64,000 bases of DNA from Pseudomonas chlororaphis (GTDB taxonomy: Bacteria; Pseudomonadota; Gammaproteobacteria; Pseudomonadales; Pseudomonadaceae), in contig NZ_MOAL01000001.1 in the NCBI RefSeq assembly GCF_003731765.1, positions 558,001 through 622,000 on the forward strand, given 5' to 3'. Positions 16,355 through 25,922 of this stretch are shown piece after piece. The position numbers and the translations under genes are program-made. The notes under the pieces were generated by a model. The model searched no databases, was not told the origin of the DNA, and saw only the letters and a program-made list of their open reading frames with translations. How positions within the stretch are numbered: the first letter of the stretch is position 1; every line of letters starts with the position of its first letter.

Positions 16355-19225
16355 CTACGAGGCTTGGGAATCGGCCTTGAGCAACTGCGCCAGGCCCTCG
16401 GCCTCCACGGGACGGCTGATCAGATAGCCCTGCACTTCATCGCAGTGCTCACGCTTGAGGAAGGCCAATTGCCCAGGATGTTCCACCCCTTCGGCCACCA
16501 CTTTTAACGACAGGCCGTGGGCCATGGCGATGATCGCCCGGGTGATTGCGGCGTCCTCGCTGCCTTCGGCCAGGCCGCGAATAAACGCCTGGTCGATCTT
16601 CACGTAATCCACCGGAATGCGCTTGAGGTAACTCAAGGACGAATAGCCCGTGCCAAAGTCGTCGATCGCCAACTTGACCCCCAGGTCACGCAGTTGCTGG
16701 AAGGTGGCAATGATGTGTTCGACGCTGTCGAGCAACTGGCTTTCGGTCAGTTCCAGTTCAAGGAGGTGCGGATCCAGCCCGCTCTCTTCGAGGACCTGGC
16801 GCACCAGGCTGACCAACTTGCCCTGGCGCAGCTGATGCACCGACAGGTTCACCGACACGCGGATCGGCGGCAGCCCCTGGCGCTGCCATTCACAGGCCTG
16901 CCAGCAAGCCTGGCGCAGTACGAATTCGCCGATGGGCCCGATCAGCCCGGTCTCTTCCGCCAGGCCGATAAAGTCGCCCGGGGGGACCCGCCCCATGGTC
17001 GGGTGGTCCCAGCGCACCAGGGCCTCGGCAGCGTTCAGCTTGCCGGTGGCCAGGCACAGCTTGGGTTGATAGAAGACTTTCAACTGGTGCTCGTCGATGG
17101 CTTTGCGCAGCTGGTTTTCCAACTGCAGGCGCTCCAACGTGCTGGCTTGCAGGTTCTCGGTGTAGAACTGGAAATTGTTCCCGCCCAGGTGCTTGGCGTG
17201 CTGCATGGCCATGTTCGACTGGCTGACCAGGGCAGAAATGTCCCGCGCACTGTCCGGCAACATGCTGATGCCGATAGACGCGCTGACCACCAATTCATGG
17301 CCTTCCACAATGAGCGGCAAGCGCAGTTTGCTCAGCAACCGCGTGGCGACCCGGGTCAGGCTCGACAGGCTGCCGTAGGCATCGAACAGCACGGCGAATT
17401 CATCCCCGGACAACCGGGCAATGGTGTCGGCTTCGGGCAAGGCATTGGTCAGGCGTCGGGCCATCTTCTGCAGCAACTGGTCGGCCATCTCGTGGCCCAG
17501 GCTGTCGTTGAGCAGCTTGAAGCGGTCCAGGTCGATATGCAGCAAAGCCAGGCTGCGCCCGCCCTGGCGTACCCGTTGATGGGCTTCGCTGAGGCGCTCG
17601 CGAAACAGCGAACGGTTGGCCAGGCCCGTGAGTTCGTCGTAGTGGGTCAGGTAGCGCATGCGTTCTTCGGACTCGCGCCGCGCCGAAAGATCGGCGTAGA
17701 AGCCGACGATATGCCGCACTTTGCCCCGCTTATCGCGCACCACATTGAGTTGCAGCCATTGCGGGTACAGCTCGCCGTTCTTGCGCGCCTCCACCAACTC
17801 GCCCTGCCAACTGCCGTGCTGCTCCAGAGCCTGGTGGATCATGCTGAAGTGCCGACGCGCGTCGCGGCTGCACGGCAGCTCCAGCACATTGCGCCCGAGC
17901 ATATCTTCGATCTGATAACCGGTGACACGGCTGAACGCTTGATTGACTGCGAGCAAGGCGTAGTCCGGGTCGAAAATCACGATGCCTTCGCTTGCCGCCT
18001 CGAACACCGTGGCCGCCAAGTCGCGCTGGGCTTCCAGCTCCTTGCTGGCGCTGATGTCCCGTCGCGTGCCGAGCATCCGCGTGACCCGCCCGCTGGCGCT
18101 GCGCTCCACCGCCCGCCCACGGTCCTCGATCCACACCCAGTGCCCGGCGCCGTGCCGCACCCGGTACTCCACTTGATAATCCTCGCTGCGGCCCTTGAGG
18201 TGCTCCACCAGGGCGCGCTTGAGCAGCGGTAGATCCTCGGGATGCAGCCGCGGCTTGAGGTGGCTGAGCATGGCGGTGACGTATTCCGGCTCCAGCCCGA
18301 ACAGCTCTTTGACATGGCTGTGGTGCACTTCATCGGTCTGCAGGTTCCAGTCCCACAGCCCCAGCTCACTGGCTTTCAGGGCCAGGGCCAGGCGCGCTTC
18401 GCTTTTGCTCAAGGCCTGGTTGGCCGCGTCCAGCTCCAGGCTACGCTGGGCCACTCGTTGCTCAAGGCCAGCCTGGACTTCGCGCAGCTCATCCTCGGCG
18501 CGCCGGCGCTGTTCGATTTCCCGGGCCAATTCGCGGTTGAGCAGTTCACTGCGGCCCTGGGCGGTTTGCAGATGCTCGATCAGTGCCTGGTTCTGAAAAC
18601 GTCGCAGCAGGCCATGCTGGATCAGCCGGTTGATCTGCCACGCCACCACGCTCAGGGACCCCAGCAGGATCAACCCCAGCCACCCCCAGCCGCGCTGCTG
18701 CTCATCACCGCCCCAGAACAGATAGCCGATGGCCGGCAGCAGGCAGGGCAAGGTAAAGGACAGGAAGGCCGGCAGGCTGACCGCATAGGCAACGCTGGCA
18801 CTAAGGATGGCCGCGCCGATCAGGCCGAAGACCCAGGCTTGCTGGAGGAAGTTGTCGGTGGGCATCAAGGCAATGCCGGCACAAGCCAGGGTCAGGCCGC
18901 TGACCGTGGAGCCGAGCAGAAACATGCGCTGCCACACCGGCTGGGCCTGGCGACTGGGGATGGCGGAGTCGAACGCGGCGACCTGGATCACCCGCAGCGC
19001 CACCAGGGCCAGGAGCCAGACCATCCACACGCTGATCAGCAGATAACGCTCGGGACTCCACAGCAACCAGGCGCACACCAGGCCATTGAGCAGCATGAAC
19101 AGGGTGGGCAGCAGCGAGCCTTGGTACAACAGGCGTGTGCGCTCCACGGCCATCTCCATGGCGTAATGCTGGCGAATCACCCGCGGCTCCACCAGGGGGC
19201 CGGACAGGCTGGGGTCAAGTGTCAT
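16355..19225 (-). CDS. Membrane PAS-GGDEF-EAL cyclic-di-GMP signalling protein
   Basis: The ATG at 19225 gives a 956-residue protein starting MTLDPSLSGPLVEPRVIRQ; a longer frame exists but adds low-complexity sequence. Order: about six membrane segments (residues 35-205), a coiled coil (215-275), two PAS domains (about 280-385 and 400-515), GGDEF (about 530-690, after HYDELTGLANRSLF) and EAL (about 705-945). The GGDEF signature reads SGDEF. The EAL domain keeps AAEALVRW, DDFGTGYSSLSYL and VKIDQAFIRG, so phosphodiesterase activity is likely; cyclase activity is uncertain because of SGDEF. It should adjust cyclic-di-GMP in response to a membrane or PAS-sensed signal. It is divergent from uvrD. 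Confidence 0.88.
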   Translation of the reverse strand: MTLDPSLSGPLVEPRVIRQHYAMEMAVERTRLLYQGSLLPTLFMLLNGLVCAWLLWSPERYLLISVWMVWLLALVALRVIQVAAFDSAIPSRQAQPVWQRMFLLGSTVSGLTLACAGIALMPTDNFLQQAWVFGLIGAAILSASVAYAVSLPAFLSFTLPCLLPAIGYLFWGGDEQQRGWGWLGLILLGSLSVVAWQINRLIQHGLLRRFQNQALIEHLQTAQGRSELLNRELAREIEQRRRAEDELREVQAGLEQRVAQRSLELDAANQALSKSEARLALALKASELGLWDWNLQTDEVHHSHVKELFGLEPEYVTAMLSHLKPRLHPEDLPLLKRALVEHLKGRSEDYQVEYRVRHGAGHWVWIEDRGRAVERSASGRVTRMLGTRRDISASKELEAQRDLAATVFEAASEGIVIFDPDYALLAVNQAFSRVTGYQIEDMLGRNVLELPCSRDARRHFSMIHQALEQHGSWQGELVEARKNGELYPQWLQLNVVRDKRGKVRHIVGFYADLSARRESEERMRYLTHYDELTGLANRSLFRERLSEAHQRVRQGGRSLALLHIDLDRFKLLNDSLGHEMADQLLQKMARRLTNALPEADTIARLSGDEFAVLFDAYGSLSSLTRVATRLLSKLRLPLIVEGHELVVSASIGISMLPDSARDISALVSQSNMAMQHAKHLGGNNFQFYTENLQASTLERLQLENQLRKAIDEHQLKVFYQPKLCLATGKLNAAEALVRWDHPTMGRVPPGDFIGLAEETGLIGPIGEFVLRQACWQACEWQRQGLPPIRVSVNLSVHQLRQGKLVSLVRQVLEESGLDPHLLELELTESQLLDSVEHIIATFQQLRDLGVKLAIDDFGTGYSSLSYLKRIPVDYVKIDQAFIRGLAEGSEDAAITRAIIAMAHGLSLKVVAEGVEHPGQLAFLKREHCDEVQGYLISRPVEAEGLAQLLKADSQAS

Positions 19226-19471
19226 AGGCAATGTTCTTATAATGGTGAGCCCGAAACGTCGCGGGAGCATACACAAGCAATGCGCCGGACCAAACTGCCC
19301 CACGTCATAAAAGTCGAGAAAACTCTCCGGTACCGCCACCCTCGCAAAACCCCAGGCCCAGACCGCCCCACGGCTGCAGGCAATGACCGACCGGTCGTCA
19401 TCAAACACAGTTTTGTCGGTTAAACCCACGCCGGGTTTGCCCGGGGTCGTCCGGCCCCCTAGAATGCGCCG

Positions 19472-21655
19472 ATGCGCGATGATCTCTCCCTCCTGTTGAA
19501 CTCCCTCAACGATGCCCAACGCCAGGCCGTAGCTGCCTCCGTGGGTCGTCAGTTGGTCCTGGCCGGTGCTGGCTCCGGCAAAACCCGAGTGCTGGTGCAC
19601 CGTATCGCCTGGTTGATCCAGGTCGAGAACGCGTCACCCCATTCGATCCTGTCGGTGACCTTCACCAACAAGGCCGCTGCCGAGATGCGCCATCGCATCG
19701 AGCAGTTGATGGGTATCAACCCGGCCGGCATGTGGGTCGGCACCTTCCACGGCCTGGCCCACCGCCTGCTGCGAGCGCACTGGCAAGAGGCCGGCCTGAG
19801 CCAGACCTTCCAGATTCTCGACAGCGACGACCAGCAACGCCTGGTCAAACGGGTGATCCGCGACCTGGGCCTGGACGAGCAGCGCTGGCCGGCCCGTCAG
19901 GCCCAGTGGTTTATCAACGGGCAGAAAGACGAAGGCCTGCGTCCGCAACACATCCAGGCCAGCGGTGACCTGTTCCTGGCCACCATGCGCAGCATTTATG
20001 AAGCCTATGAAGCCGCCTGCCAGCGCGCCGGGGTCATCGACTTCTCCGAACTGCTGCTGCGCGCCCTGGACCTGTGGCGCGACCACCCGGGCCTGCTGGC
20101 GCACTACCAGAAGCGCTTCCGCCATGTGCTGGTGGACGAGTTCCAAGACACCAACGCCGTGCAGTACGCCTGGTTGCGCCTGCTGGCCAAGGGCGGTGAC
20201 AGCCTGATGGTGGTGGGCGACGACGACCAGTCGATCTACGGCTGGCGCGGCGCGAAAATCGAGAACATCCATCAGTACTCCGCCGACTTCCCGGACGCCG
20301 AAGTGATCCGCCTGGAGCAGAACTACCGCTCCACCGCCGGCATTCTCAAGGCCGCCAACGCCCTGATCGCCAACAACACCGGGCGCCTGGGCAAAGAGCT
20401 GTGGACCGATGGCAACGAAGGCGAGGCCATCAACCTCTACGCCGCCTTCAACGAACATGACGAAGCGCGCTACGTGGTGGAAACCATCGAAAGCGCGATC
20501 AAGACCGGCCTGGCCCGCAGCGATATCGCCATCCTCTATCGTTCCAACGCCCAGTCCCGGGTGCTGGAAGAGGCCTTGCTGCGCGAACGCATTCCGTACC
20601 GCATCTATGGCGGCCAGCGCTTCTTCGAACGTGCCGAAATCAAGAACGCCATGGCGTACCTGCGCTTGCTCGAAGGTCGCGGCAACGATGCGGCCCTGGA
20701 GCGGGTGATCAACGTACCGGCCCGGGGCATTGGCGAGAAGACCGTCGAAGCCATCCGCGAACACGCACGCCACAGCGACGTGTCGATGTGGGAAGCCATG
20801 CGTCAGCTGGTGGCCAATAAAGGCCTGACCGGCCGCGCTGCCGGCGCCCTGGGTGCCTTTGTCGAGTTGATCGAGAACCTGGCGGCAAAAACCCTGGAAA
20901 TGCCCCTGCACTTGATGACCCAGACCGTCATCGAGCAATCGGGGTTGATCGCCTACCACGAAGCGGAAAAAGGCGAGAAAGGCCAGGCCCGGGTGGAAAA
21001 CCTCGAGGAACTGGTGAGCGCCGCGCGCAACTTCGAAAACACTGAAGAAGACGCCGACCTGACGCCCCTGGCCGCCTTCCTCGGCCACGCCTCCCTGGAG
21101 GCCGGCGACACCCAGGCCGACGAGCACGAAGACAGCGTGCAACTCATGACCCTGCACAGTGCCAAGGGCCTGGAATTCCCCTACGTGTTCCTGGTGGGCA
21201 TGGAAGAGGGCCTGTTCCCCCACAAGATGAGCCTGGAAGAGCCCGGCCGCCTTGAGGAAGAACGCCGCCTGGCCTACGTCGGCATCACTCGGGCGATGCA
21301 GAACCTGGTGATGACCTACGCTGAAACCCGACGCCTGTACGGCAGTGAAACCTACAACAAGGTGTCGCGTTTCGTTCGTGAGATTCCCAAAGGCCTGATT
21401 CAGGAAGTGCGCTTGTCCAACAGCGTCAGCCGCCCTTTCGGCGGCGGCCAGCAGCAGAGCTCCAGCAGCCTGTTCGGTGGCTCGGTGATTCCGGAAACCG
21501 CCTTCAGCCTGGGGCAACAGGTTCGCCACTCAGTGTTCGGCGAAGGCGTGATCCTCAACTTCGAAGGCGCTGGCGCCCAGGCCCGGGTGCAGGTGAACTT
21601 CAGCGAAGGCAGCAAGTGGCTGATGCTCGGCTACGCCAAACTGGAAGTCATCTAA
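19472..21655 (+). CDS. uvrD: DNA helicase II (UvrD/Rep family)
   Basis: This 727-residue superfamily 1A helicase unwinds DNA 3'-5' during nucleotide-excision and mismatch repair. Motifs: Walker A LAGAGSGKTRVLVHR, motif II LVDEFQDTN, QSIYGWRGA (motif III), EQNYRST (IV), LMTLHSAKGLEFPYVF (V) and VGITRAMQNLVMTYAE (VI). The C-terminal segment GQQVRHSVFGEGVILNFEG resembles the Tudor-like end of UvrD/PcrA and favours UvrD over Rep. Length fits UvrD (about 720). The start lies 22 nt after a GGGGTCGT-rich stretch without a clear ribosome-binding site. The upstream GGDEF-EAL gene is divergent. Confidence 0.93.
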   Translation: MRDDLSLLLNSLNDAQRQAVAASVGRQLVLAGAGSGKTRVLVHRIAWLIQVENASPHSILSVTFTNKAAAEMRHRIEQLMGINPAGMWVGTFHGLAHRLLRAHWQEAGLSQTFQILDSDDQQRLVKRVIRDLGLDEQRWPARQAQWFINGQKDEGLRPQHIQASGDLFLATMRSIYEAYEAACQRAGVIDFSELLLRALDLWRDHPGLLAHYQKRFRHVLVDEFQDTNAVQYAWLRLLAKGGDSLMVVGDDDQSIYGWRGAKIENIHQYSADFPDAEVIRLEQNYRSTAGILKAANALIANNTGRLGKELWTDGNEGEAINLYAAFNEHDEARYVVETIESAIKTGLARSDIAILYRSNAQSRVLEEALLRERIPYRIYGGQRFFERAEIKNAMAYLRLLEGRGNDAALERVINVPARGIGEKTVEAIREHARHSDVSMWEAMRQLVANKGLTGRAAGALGAFVELIENLAAKTLEMPLHLMTQTVIEQSGLIAYHEAEKGEKGQARVENLEELVSAARNFENTEEDADLTPLAAFLGHASLEAGDTQADEHEDSVQLMTLHSAKGLEFPYVFLVGMEEGLFPHKMSLEEPGRLEEERRLAYVGITRAMQNLVMTYAETRRLYGSETYNKVSRFVREIPKGLIQEVRLSNSVSRPFGGGQQQSSSSLFGGSVIPETAFSLGQQVRHSVFGEGVILNFEGAGAQARVQVNFSEGSKWLMLGYAKLEVI

Positions 21656-21684
21656 AGCCATTGCCGTGGATTGGCTAGGGTGGG

Positions 21685-21706
21685 AACGGCACGGCGACGT
21701 GCCGTT
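21685..21706 (+). terminator. Hairpin after uvrD
   Basis: AACGGCAC pairs with GTGCCGTT around a 6-nt loop, 29 nt after the uvrD stop. No T-run follows, and a REP element lies 12 nt further on. Confidence 0.45.
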
Positions 21707-21718
21707 TAACGGCCTTAT

Positions 21719-21740
21719 CGCCGGCAAGCCGGCTCCTGCG
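21719..21740. repeat. REP element
   Basis: TCGCCGGCAAGCCGGCTCCT followed by GC is the inverted REP core, located between the uvrD hairpin and the EamA-like gene. Confidence 0.75.
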
Positions 21741-21767
21741 GGCTAGGGCAACAATGGAAGCGCAATC

Positions 21768-22208
21768 ATGGGCTCAGGCTTTTTTTCCTCGTGGACATTC
21801 TGGGCCCTGCTGTCGGCAACCTTCGCTGCATTGACGGCCATCTTCGCCAAAATCGGCATCGAGAACGTCAACTCCGACTTTGCTACCTTGTTGCGCACCG
21901 TGGTGGTGCTGGCCAGCCTGGCCTTGATTTTGTACGCCACGGGCCAATATCAATCCCTGGGATCGATCTCCGCGAAGAGCTACCTGTTTTTGCTGCTCTC
22001 GGGGCTCGCGACCGGCGCCTCCTGGCTGTGCTATTTCCGCGCCTTGAAACTCGGCCCCGCCTCGCTGGTGGCGCCGGTGGACAAACTCAGCGTGGTGTTC
22101 GTCGCCTTGATCGGCGTGCTGCTGCTCGGGGAGAAACTCGACCTGCGGCAATGGGGCGGTATCGGCCTGATTACCGCGGGCGTGGTGCTGCTGGCCTTGC
22201 GGCGCTGA
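21768..22208 (+). CDS. Small EamA/DMT-family membrane protein
   Basis: This 146-residue protein has about five membrane segments, one EamA repeat rather than the usual two. Visible family features are FWALLSATFAALTAIFAKIG near the N-terminus, LSGLATGASWLCYFRALKLG, and PVDKLSVVFVALIGVLLLGEKL near the C-terminus. Half-size DMT proteins probably function as dimers. Substrate is unknown. It stands alone between a REP element and the Tim44-like gene, with a 174-nt gap downstream in which I see no feature. Confidence 0.8.
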   Translation: MGSGFFSSWTFWALLSATFAALTAIFAKIGIENVNSDFATLLRTVVVLASLALILYATGQYQSLGSISAKSYLFLLLSGLATGASWLCYFRALKLGPASLVAPVDKLSVVFVALIGVLLLGEKLDLRQWGGIGLITAGVVLLALRR

Positions 22209-22382
22209 AGCGCGGAACGCCTCCACCCGTTCAACGGACAAACCTAGACACGACCGCGCTGCACCTGCCGAAGCTGAACCCAGCCTGTCAGGCAAAAGCC
22301 CGAAACATTATGTCGCTAGCCACTGACACGTCACCTGTGCAACATGACGCGCCTGCCATCCACAAAATGGGAACCCCCCTTT

Positions 22383-23255
22383 ATGAAACGTTTTCTTAGC
22401 ATCGCCATGGCGCTGTGCATCGGCCTGACGATGAGCCTGGACGCCAACGCCAAACGCTTTGGTGGTGGCAAGAGCGCCGGCGCCGCGCCGACCCACCAGA
22501 CTCGCCAAGCCGCACCAGCCACCCCTGGCGCACCGGCTGCTGCCGCCACTGCAGGTGCCGCTGGCGCCGCTGCCAAAGCCGGCGGTGCTTCGCGCTGGCT
22601 CGGCCCTCTGGCCGGTATCGCCGCTGGCGGCCTGCTGGCCTCCATGTTCATGGGCGACGGTTTCCAGGGCATGCAGATCTTCGACATCCTGATCATGGCG
22701 GTCATCGCCTTCCTGGTGTTCCGTTTCATCGCCGCACGTCGTCGCAAGCAGCAGGAGCAATTCGCTCCAGCCGGCCATGCGCCAATGCAACGTGAAGCTT
22801 TCGAACCTCAGCAGCCAGCCCAGGCACCAGGCTCGATCTTCGGTGGCGCTTCGGCAGCCGCAGCTCGTCCGGTGATCAATGCCCCGGCCTGGTTCAACGA
22901 AGAGCGTTTCGTCGAAGCCGCACGCAACCACTTCCAGTCCCTGCAACAGCACTGGGACGCCAACGAAATGGACAAGATTGCCGAGTTCGTCACCCCGCAA
23001 CTGCTGCAATTCCTCAAGCAGGAGCGCGCTGATCTGGGCGACAACTTCCAGTCGACCTACATCGACAACCTGAATGTGCAACTCGATGGCGTGGACGACC
23101 GTGCCGACAAGACCATCGCCACCCTGACCTTCAGCGGTGTGTCGAAGACCTCGCGTTTCGACCAGGGCGAAGTGTTCAGCGAAAGCTGGAACATGGAGCG
23201 CGCTCCAGGCGAAAACCAGCCTTGGCTGGTGGCAGGTATCCGCCAGAACGGCTGA
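22383..23255 (+). CDS. Tim44-like domain protein, exported
   Basis: The ATG at 22383 gives a signal peptide (MKRFLSIAMALCIGLTMSLDANA). The 290-residue product then has a Gly/Ala/Thr-rich low-complexity stretch (about 24-75), one or two membrane segments (WLGPLAGIAAGGLLASMFMG and ILIMAVIAFLVFRFIAARR) and a Tim44-like domain from about residue 165 (PAWFNEERFVEAARNHFQSLQQHWD). Tim44-like domains of bacteria are thought to bind membranes; the cellular role in Pseudomonas is unknown. A clear intrinsic terminator follows. Confidence 0.85.
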   Translation: MKRFLSIAMALCIGLTMSLDANAKRFGGGKSAGAAPTHQTRQAAPATPGAPAAAATAGAAGAAAKAGGASRWLGPLAGIAAGGLLASMFMGDGFQGMQIFDILIMAVIAFLVFRFIAARRRKQQEQFAPAGHAPMQREAFEPQQPAQAPGSIFGGASAAAARPVINAPAWFNEERFVEAARNHFQSLQQHWDANEMDKIAEFVTPQLLQFLKQERADLGDNFQSTYIDNLNVQLDGVDDRADKTIATLTFSGVSKTSRFDQGEVFSESWNMERAPGENQPWLVAGIRQNG

Positions 23256-23281
23256 TCAATCCTGGTGTCACAGCAGTAGAC

Positions 23282-23307
23282 AAAACCCCGACTCCGGTCG
23301 GGGTTTT
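23282..23307 (+). terminator. Intrinsic terminator after Tim44-like gene
   Basis: AAAACCCCGAC pairs perfectly with GTCGGGGTTTT around TCCG, giving an 11-bp stem ending in four T residues 27 nt after the stop codon. The stem's own A and T ends make it usable in both directions. Confidence 0.85.
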
Positions 23308-23384
23308 GCATTTCGCAATTTGCAGTTATAGCGAGCTACTGTATAAACCGCCGTCATACAAACCGCGCCATAGAGCTAGAGAGG

Positions 23385-23801
23385 ATGCAGGCCGTGGAAG
23401 AAGTCATCGAACAACTCCGTGAAGCCAATGAACCGGTGCCCGTTCCCCTGGAACTGCCGGATGAAGACCAACTGGTGGAAATTGAAGAACAACTGTTCAT
23501 CAACATCCCCTTTGTCTTCAAAGAGTTCCTGTTGACCGTGAGCGATGTGGTCTACGGCAGCCTGGAGCCCGTGACGGTCACCGACCCGCAATCCCATACC
23601 TACCTGCCGGAAGTGGCAGCGACCGCCTGGGACCTGGGCGTGCCGCGCGAGTTGATCCCTATCTGCCAGGACGGTGAGGATTACTACTGCGTCGAAGAAG
23701 ATGGCACCGTGGTGCTGTGGTCCGGCGAAGAAGAGCTGATTACCGAAGAATCCTGGGAATCGGTGTGGCACTGGGCGCGGGATGTCTGGCTGGAAAGCTG
23801 A
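23385..23801 (+). CDS. SMI1/KNR4-family protein
   Basis: This very acidic 138-residue protein has the SMI1/KNR4 pattern: LPDEDQLVEIEEQLFINIPFVFKEFLLTVSDVVYG-like start, then PRELIPICQDGEDYYCVEEDGTVVLW and a terminal ESVWHWARDVWLES. In bacteria this fold is best known as an immunity protein against polymorphic toxins, but solitary chromosomal copies such as this have no known partner. GAGAGG lies 7 nt before the ATG. No toxin gene is nearby. It is convergent with the Kef-like gene. Confidence 0.8.
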   Translation: MQAVEEVIEQLREANEPVPVPLELPDEDQLVEIEEQLFINIPFVFKEFLLTVSDVVYGSLEPVTVTDPQSHTYLPEVAATAWDLGVPRELIPICQDGEDYYCVEEDGTVVLWSGEEELITEESWESVWHWARDVWLES

Positions 23802-23808
23802 TGACTGC

Positions 23809-23837
23809 GGAGCAGGTCGACCCTCTCGACCTGCTCC
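23809..23837. terminator. Hairpin between convergent genes
   Basis: GGAGCAGGTCGA pairs perfectly with TCGACCTGCTCC around a 5-nt loop. It lies between the SMI1-like gene and the antiporter gene and can serve both strands, although no long T-run follows. Confidence 0.6.
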
Positions 23838-23868
23838 CTCCCATGCCTGGCGGGGGCGCTAGCGAGGC

Positions 23869-25632
23869 TCAGTGCCCCGTACCGTCCTTGTGGTTGTCGA
23901 GGGTTTCGATCAGCGCCACCTGCATCCGCGTATGCACCCGGATAAACCAGCGCCACAGCACCGCTGCCACCGCCGCCGCAACTACCGCGATCAACATCAG
24001 CAATTCGTTGGTCGGCAAAATGCTCGACGACAACGCCGACAACAGCAGGAAAATCACCAGCAACGACAGGATCGGGATCACCTCGGCAATCACTCGTCGT
24101 ACCCGCTGGGTGTGCCGCCCGGCCATCTCTGCCTTGACTCCCATCTCCGCCAGCAGCATCGACAGCGCCTTGAGCTTGCGATAAGCGGCGATCAGGAACG
24201 GCAACGACAACAGCAGCGCCCCGCCCCAGATCACGGCCTTCTGCCAACTCGGATCACTGACCCAGTCCTGCATGTACCCGGCGATCCGCTGGGCAAAGAA
24301 GCCGCCAGAGAAGAAGATCGCCACCACCAGGGCCAGGTTGACCCCCACCTGCAACAGAATCCGCCGGATCATCGACGCCAGCAGCGCGCCCTCCCCCTGG
24401 GGCTGGATACTGCGCAGCCATTCACCGTACATGCCCAACACCCGGCCCAGGCGCTGGGGCATCACCGCCGCGAGCTTCTGCGACAGCGGATCGGCACCGC
24501 GGATCAGGTACGGCGTCAGCAACGTGGTGATGGCCGATACCGCCACCGCCACGGGATAGAGGAAGTCGCTGGTGACCTGCAAGGTCATGCCCAGGGCCGC
24601 GATGATGAACGAAAATTCGCCAATCTGTGACAGCCCCATGCCCACGCGCAGCGAGGTACGTCCGTCGTTGCCGGCGATAAAGGCCCCCAGCCCGCAGGAC
24701 AGCATCTTGCCCAGCACCACGGCAACGGTGATCACCGCGATGGGCCAGGCGTACTGCAGCAGAATCTGCGGGTCGATCATCAGGCCGATGGCGACAAAGA
24801 AGATGGCGCTGAACATGTCGCGAACCGGCTCGATCAGGCGCTCGATCTTCAGCAACTGCCGGGATTCGGCCATGATCGCGCCAATCAGGAAGGCCCCCAG
24901 GACCATGCTGTACTCAAGCTTGACCACCAGCAGGCAGAAGCCGAAACACAGCCCCAGCACGGTGATCAGCAGCATCTCGTTGCTCTCGAACTTGGCCACG
25001 TAGGCCAGTAGCCGCGGTACCAGCAGAATGCCGATCACCAGGGCCACAATCATGAACAACGAGAGCTTGCCTACGGTGGAGAACACCTCGCCGGAGCTGA
25101 CGGTGCCGCTCACGGCGATGCTCGAAAGCAAGGCGATGATGCCGATACCAAGGATGTCCTCGACGATCAGCACGCCGAAAATCAACTGGGCGAAGCGCTC
25201 GTTCTTCATCTTCAGGTCGTTGAGGGCCTTGACGATGATGGTGGTGGAAGAGATCGCCAGGATGGCCCCGAGGAACAGCGAATCCATGGTGTTCCAGTCG
25301 AACCAGCGGCCGATTTCGTAGCCGATCCAGATCATCAGGACGATTTCCAGGAACGCTGCGATAAACGCCGTGGCGCCGACCTTGAACAGTTTGCGCAGGC
25401 TGAACTCCAGCCCCAGGCAGAACATCAGGAAGATCACCCCCAGCTCGGCCAGGGTCTTGATGGTGTCTTCGTCATGAATCAGGCCGAACGGCGGTGTGTG
25501 CGGCCCGATGATAAAGCCGGCGACGATGTAGCCCAGGACCACGGGCTGTTTGAGCCGATGAAAGAGGATGGTCACCACGCCTGCGACCAACATGATCACT
25601 GCCAGGTCCTGAATAAAGCTGATGGCATGCAT
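23869..25632 (-). CDS. Kef-type monovalent cation:proton antiporter
   Basis: The ATG at 25632 was chosen because AAGGAG lies 9 nt upstream; the product starts MHAISFIQDLAVIMLVAGVV and has 587 residues. Residues 1-385 form the CPA2 transport domain with about 12 membrane segments (QPVVLGYIVAGFIIGPHTPPFG, LGVIFLMFCLGLEFSLRKL, FGVLIVEDILGIGIIALLSS). KefB/KefC proteins continue with a soluble NAD-binding RCK domain, but here the remaining 200 residues contain about four more membrane segments and no TrkA-N glycine motif. It should exchange K+ or Na+ for protons across the inner membrane, with regulation unlike KefB/C. Confidence 0.87.
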   Translation of the reverse strand: MHAISFIQDLAVIMLVAGVVTILFHRLKQPVVLGYIVAGFIIGPHTPPFGLIHDEDTIKTLAELGVIFLMFCLGLEFSLRKLFKVGATAFIAAFLEIVLMIWIGYEIGRWFDWNTMDSLFLGAILAISSTTIIVKALNDLKMKNERFAQLIFGVLIVEDILGIGIIALLSSIAVSGTVSSGEVFSTVGKLSLFMIVALVIGILLVPRLLAYVAKFESNEMLLITVLGLCFGFCLLVVKLEYSMVLGAFLIGAIMAESRQLLKIERLIEPVRDMFSAIFFVAIGLMIDPQILLQYAWPIAVITVAVVLGKMLSCGLGAFIAGNDGRTSLRVGMGLSQIGEFSFIIAALGMTLQVTSDFLYPVAVAVSAITTLLTPYLIRGADPLSQKLAAVMPQRLGRVLGMYGEWLRSIQPQGEGALLASMIRRILLQVGVNLALVVAIFFSGGFFAQRIAGYMQDWVSDPSWQKAVIWGGALLLSLPFLIAAYRKLKALSMLLAEMGVKAEMAGRHTQRVRRVIAEVIPILSLLVIFLLLSALSSSILPTNELLMLIAVVAAAVAAVLWRWFIRVHTRMQVALIETLDNHKDGTGH

Positions 25633-25922
25633 GGCGAAGATCTCCTTGAATTGCACTCGGATGCGATCGACCTATCCACAAGAATGATCTGAGATAGAGA
25701 AAGAAAAACCCCGATAGATGGTAAGAAAATGCCCTGGACCGGGCTTTTCGAAGGTTAACACCGGGACTTCCAGCAAAAAGCCGGTGCAATATATGGAAAC
25801 AGATCCACAGTCGCGTGACGGCGAGCCACGGCCCGGCGTCCCGTTATCGATGGTTTGAAAATGCTGATCGAGCACCCACAGAGGTGCACCCGTCATCCCT
25901 GCCTACAACCCGTGAGTGTGCT

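Noticed and set aside
23385..23801. SMI1-like gene as immunity partner of a toxin
   Set aside because: No toxin-like, Rhs, CDI or T6SS gene lies within several kilobases; solitary copies are common.
23869..24630. Plus-strand frame (252 codons) at the 3' end of the antiporter gene
   Set aside because: Histidine-, glutamine- and arginine-rich composition shows it to be a reverse shadow of the membrane protein.
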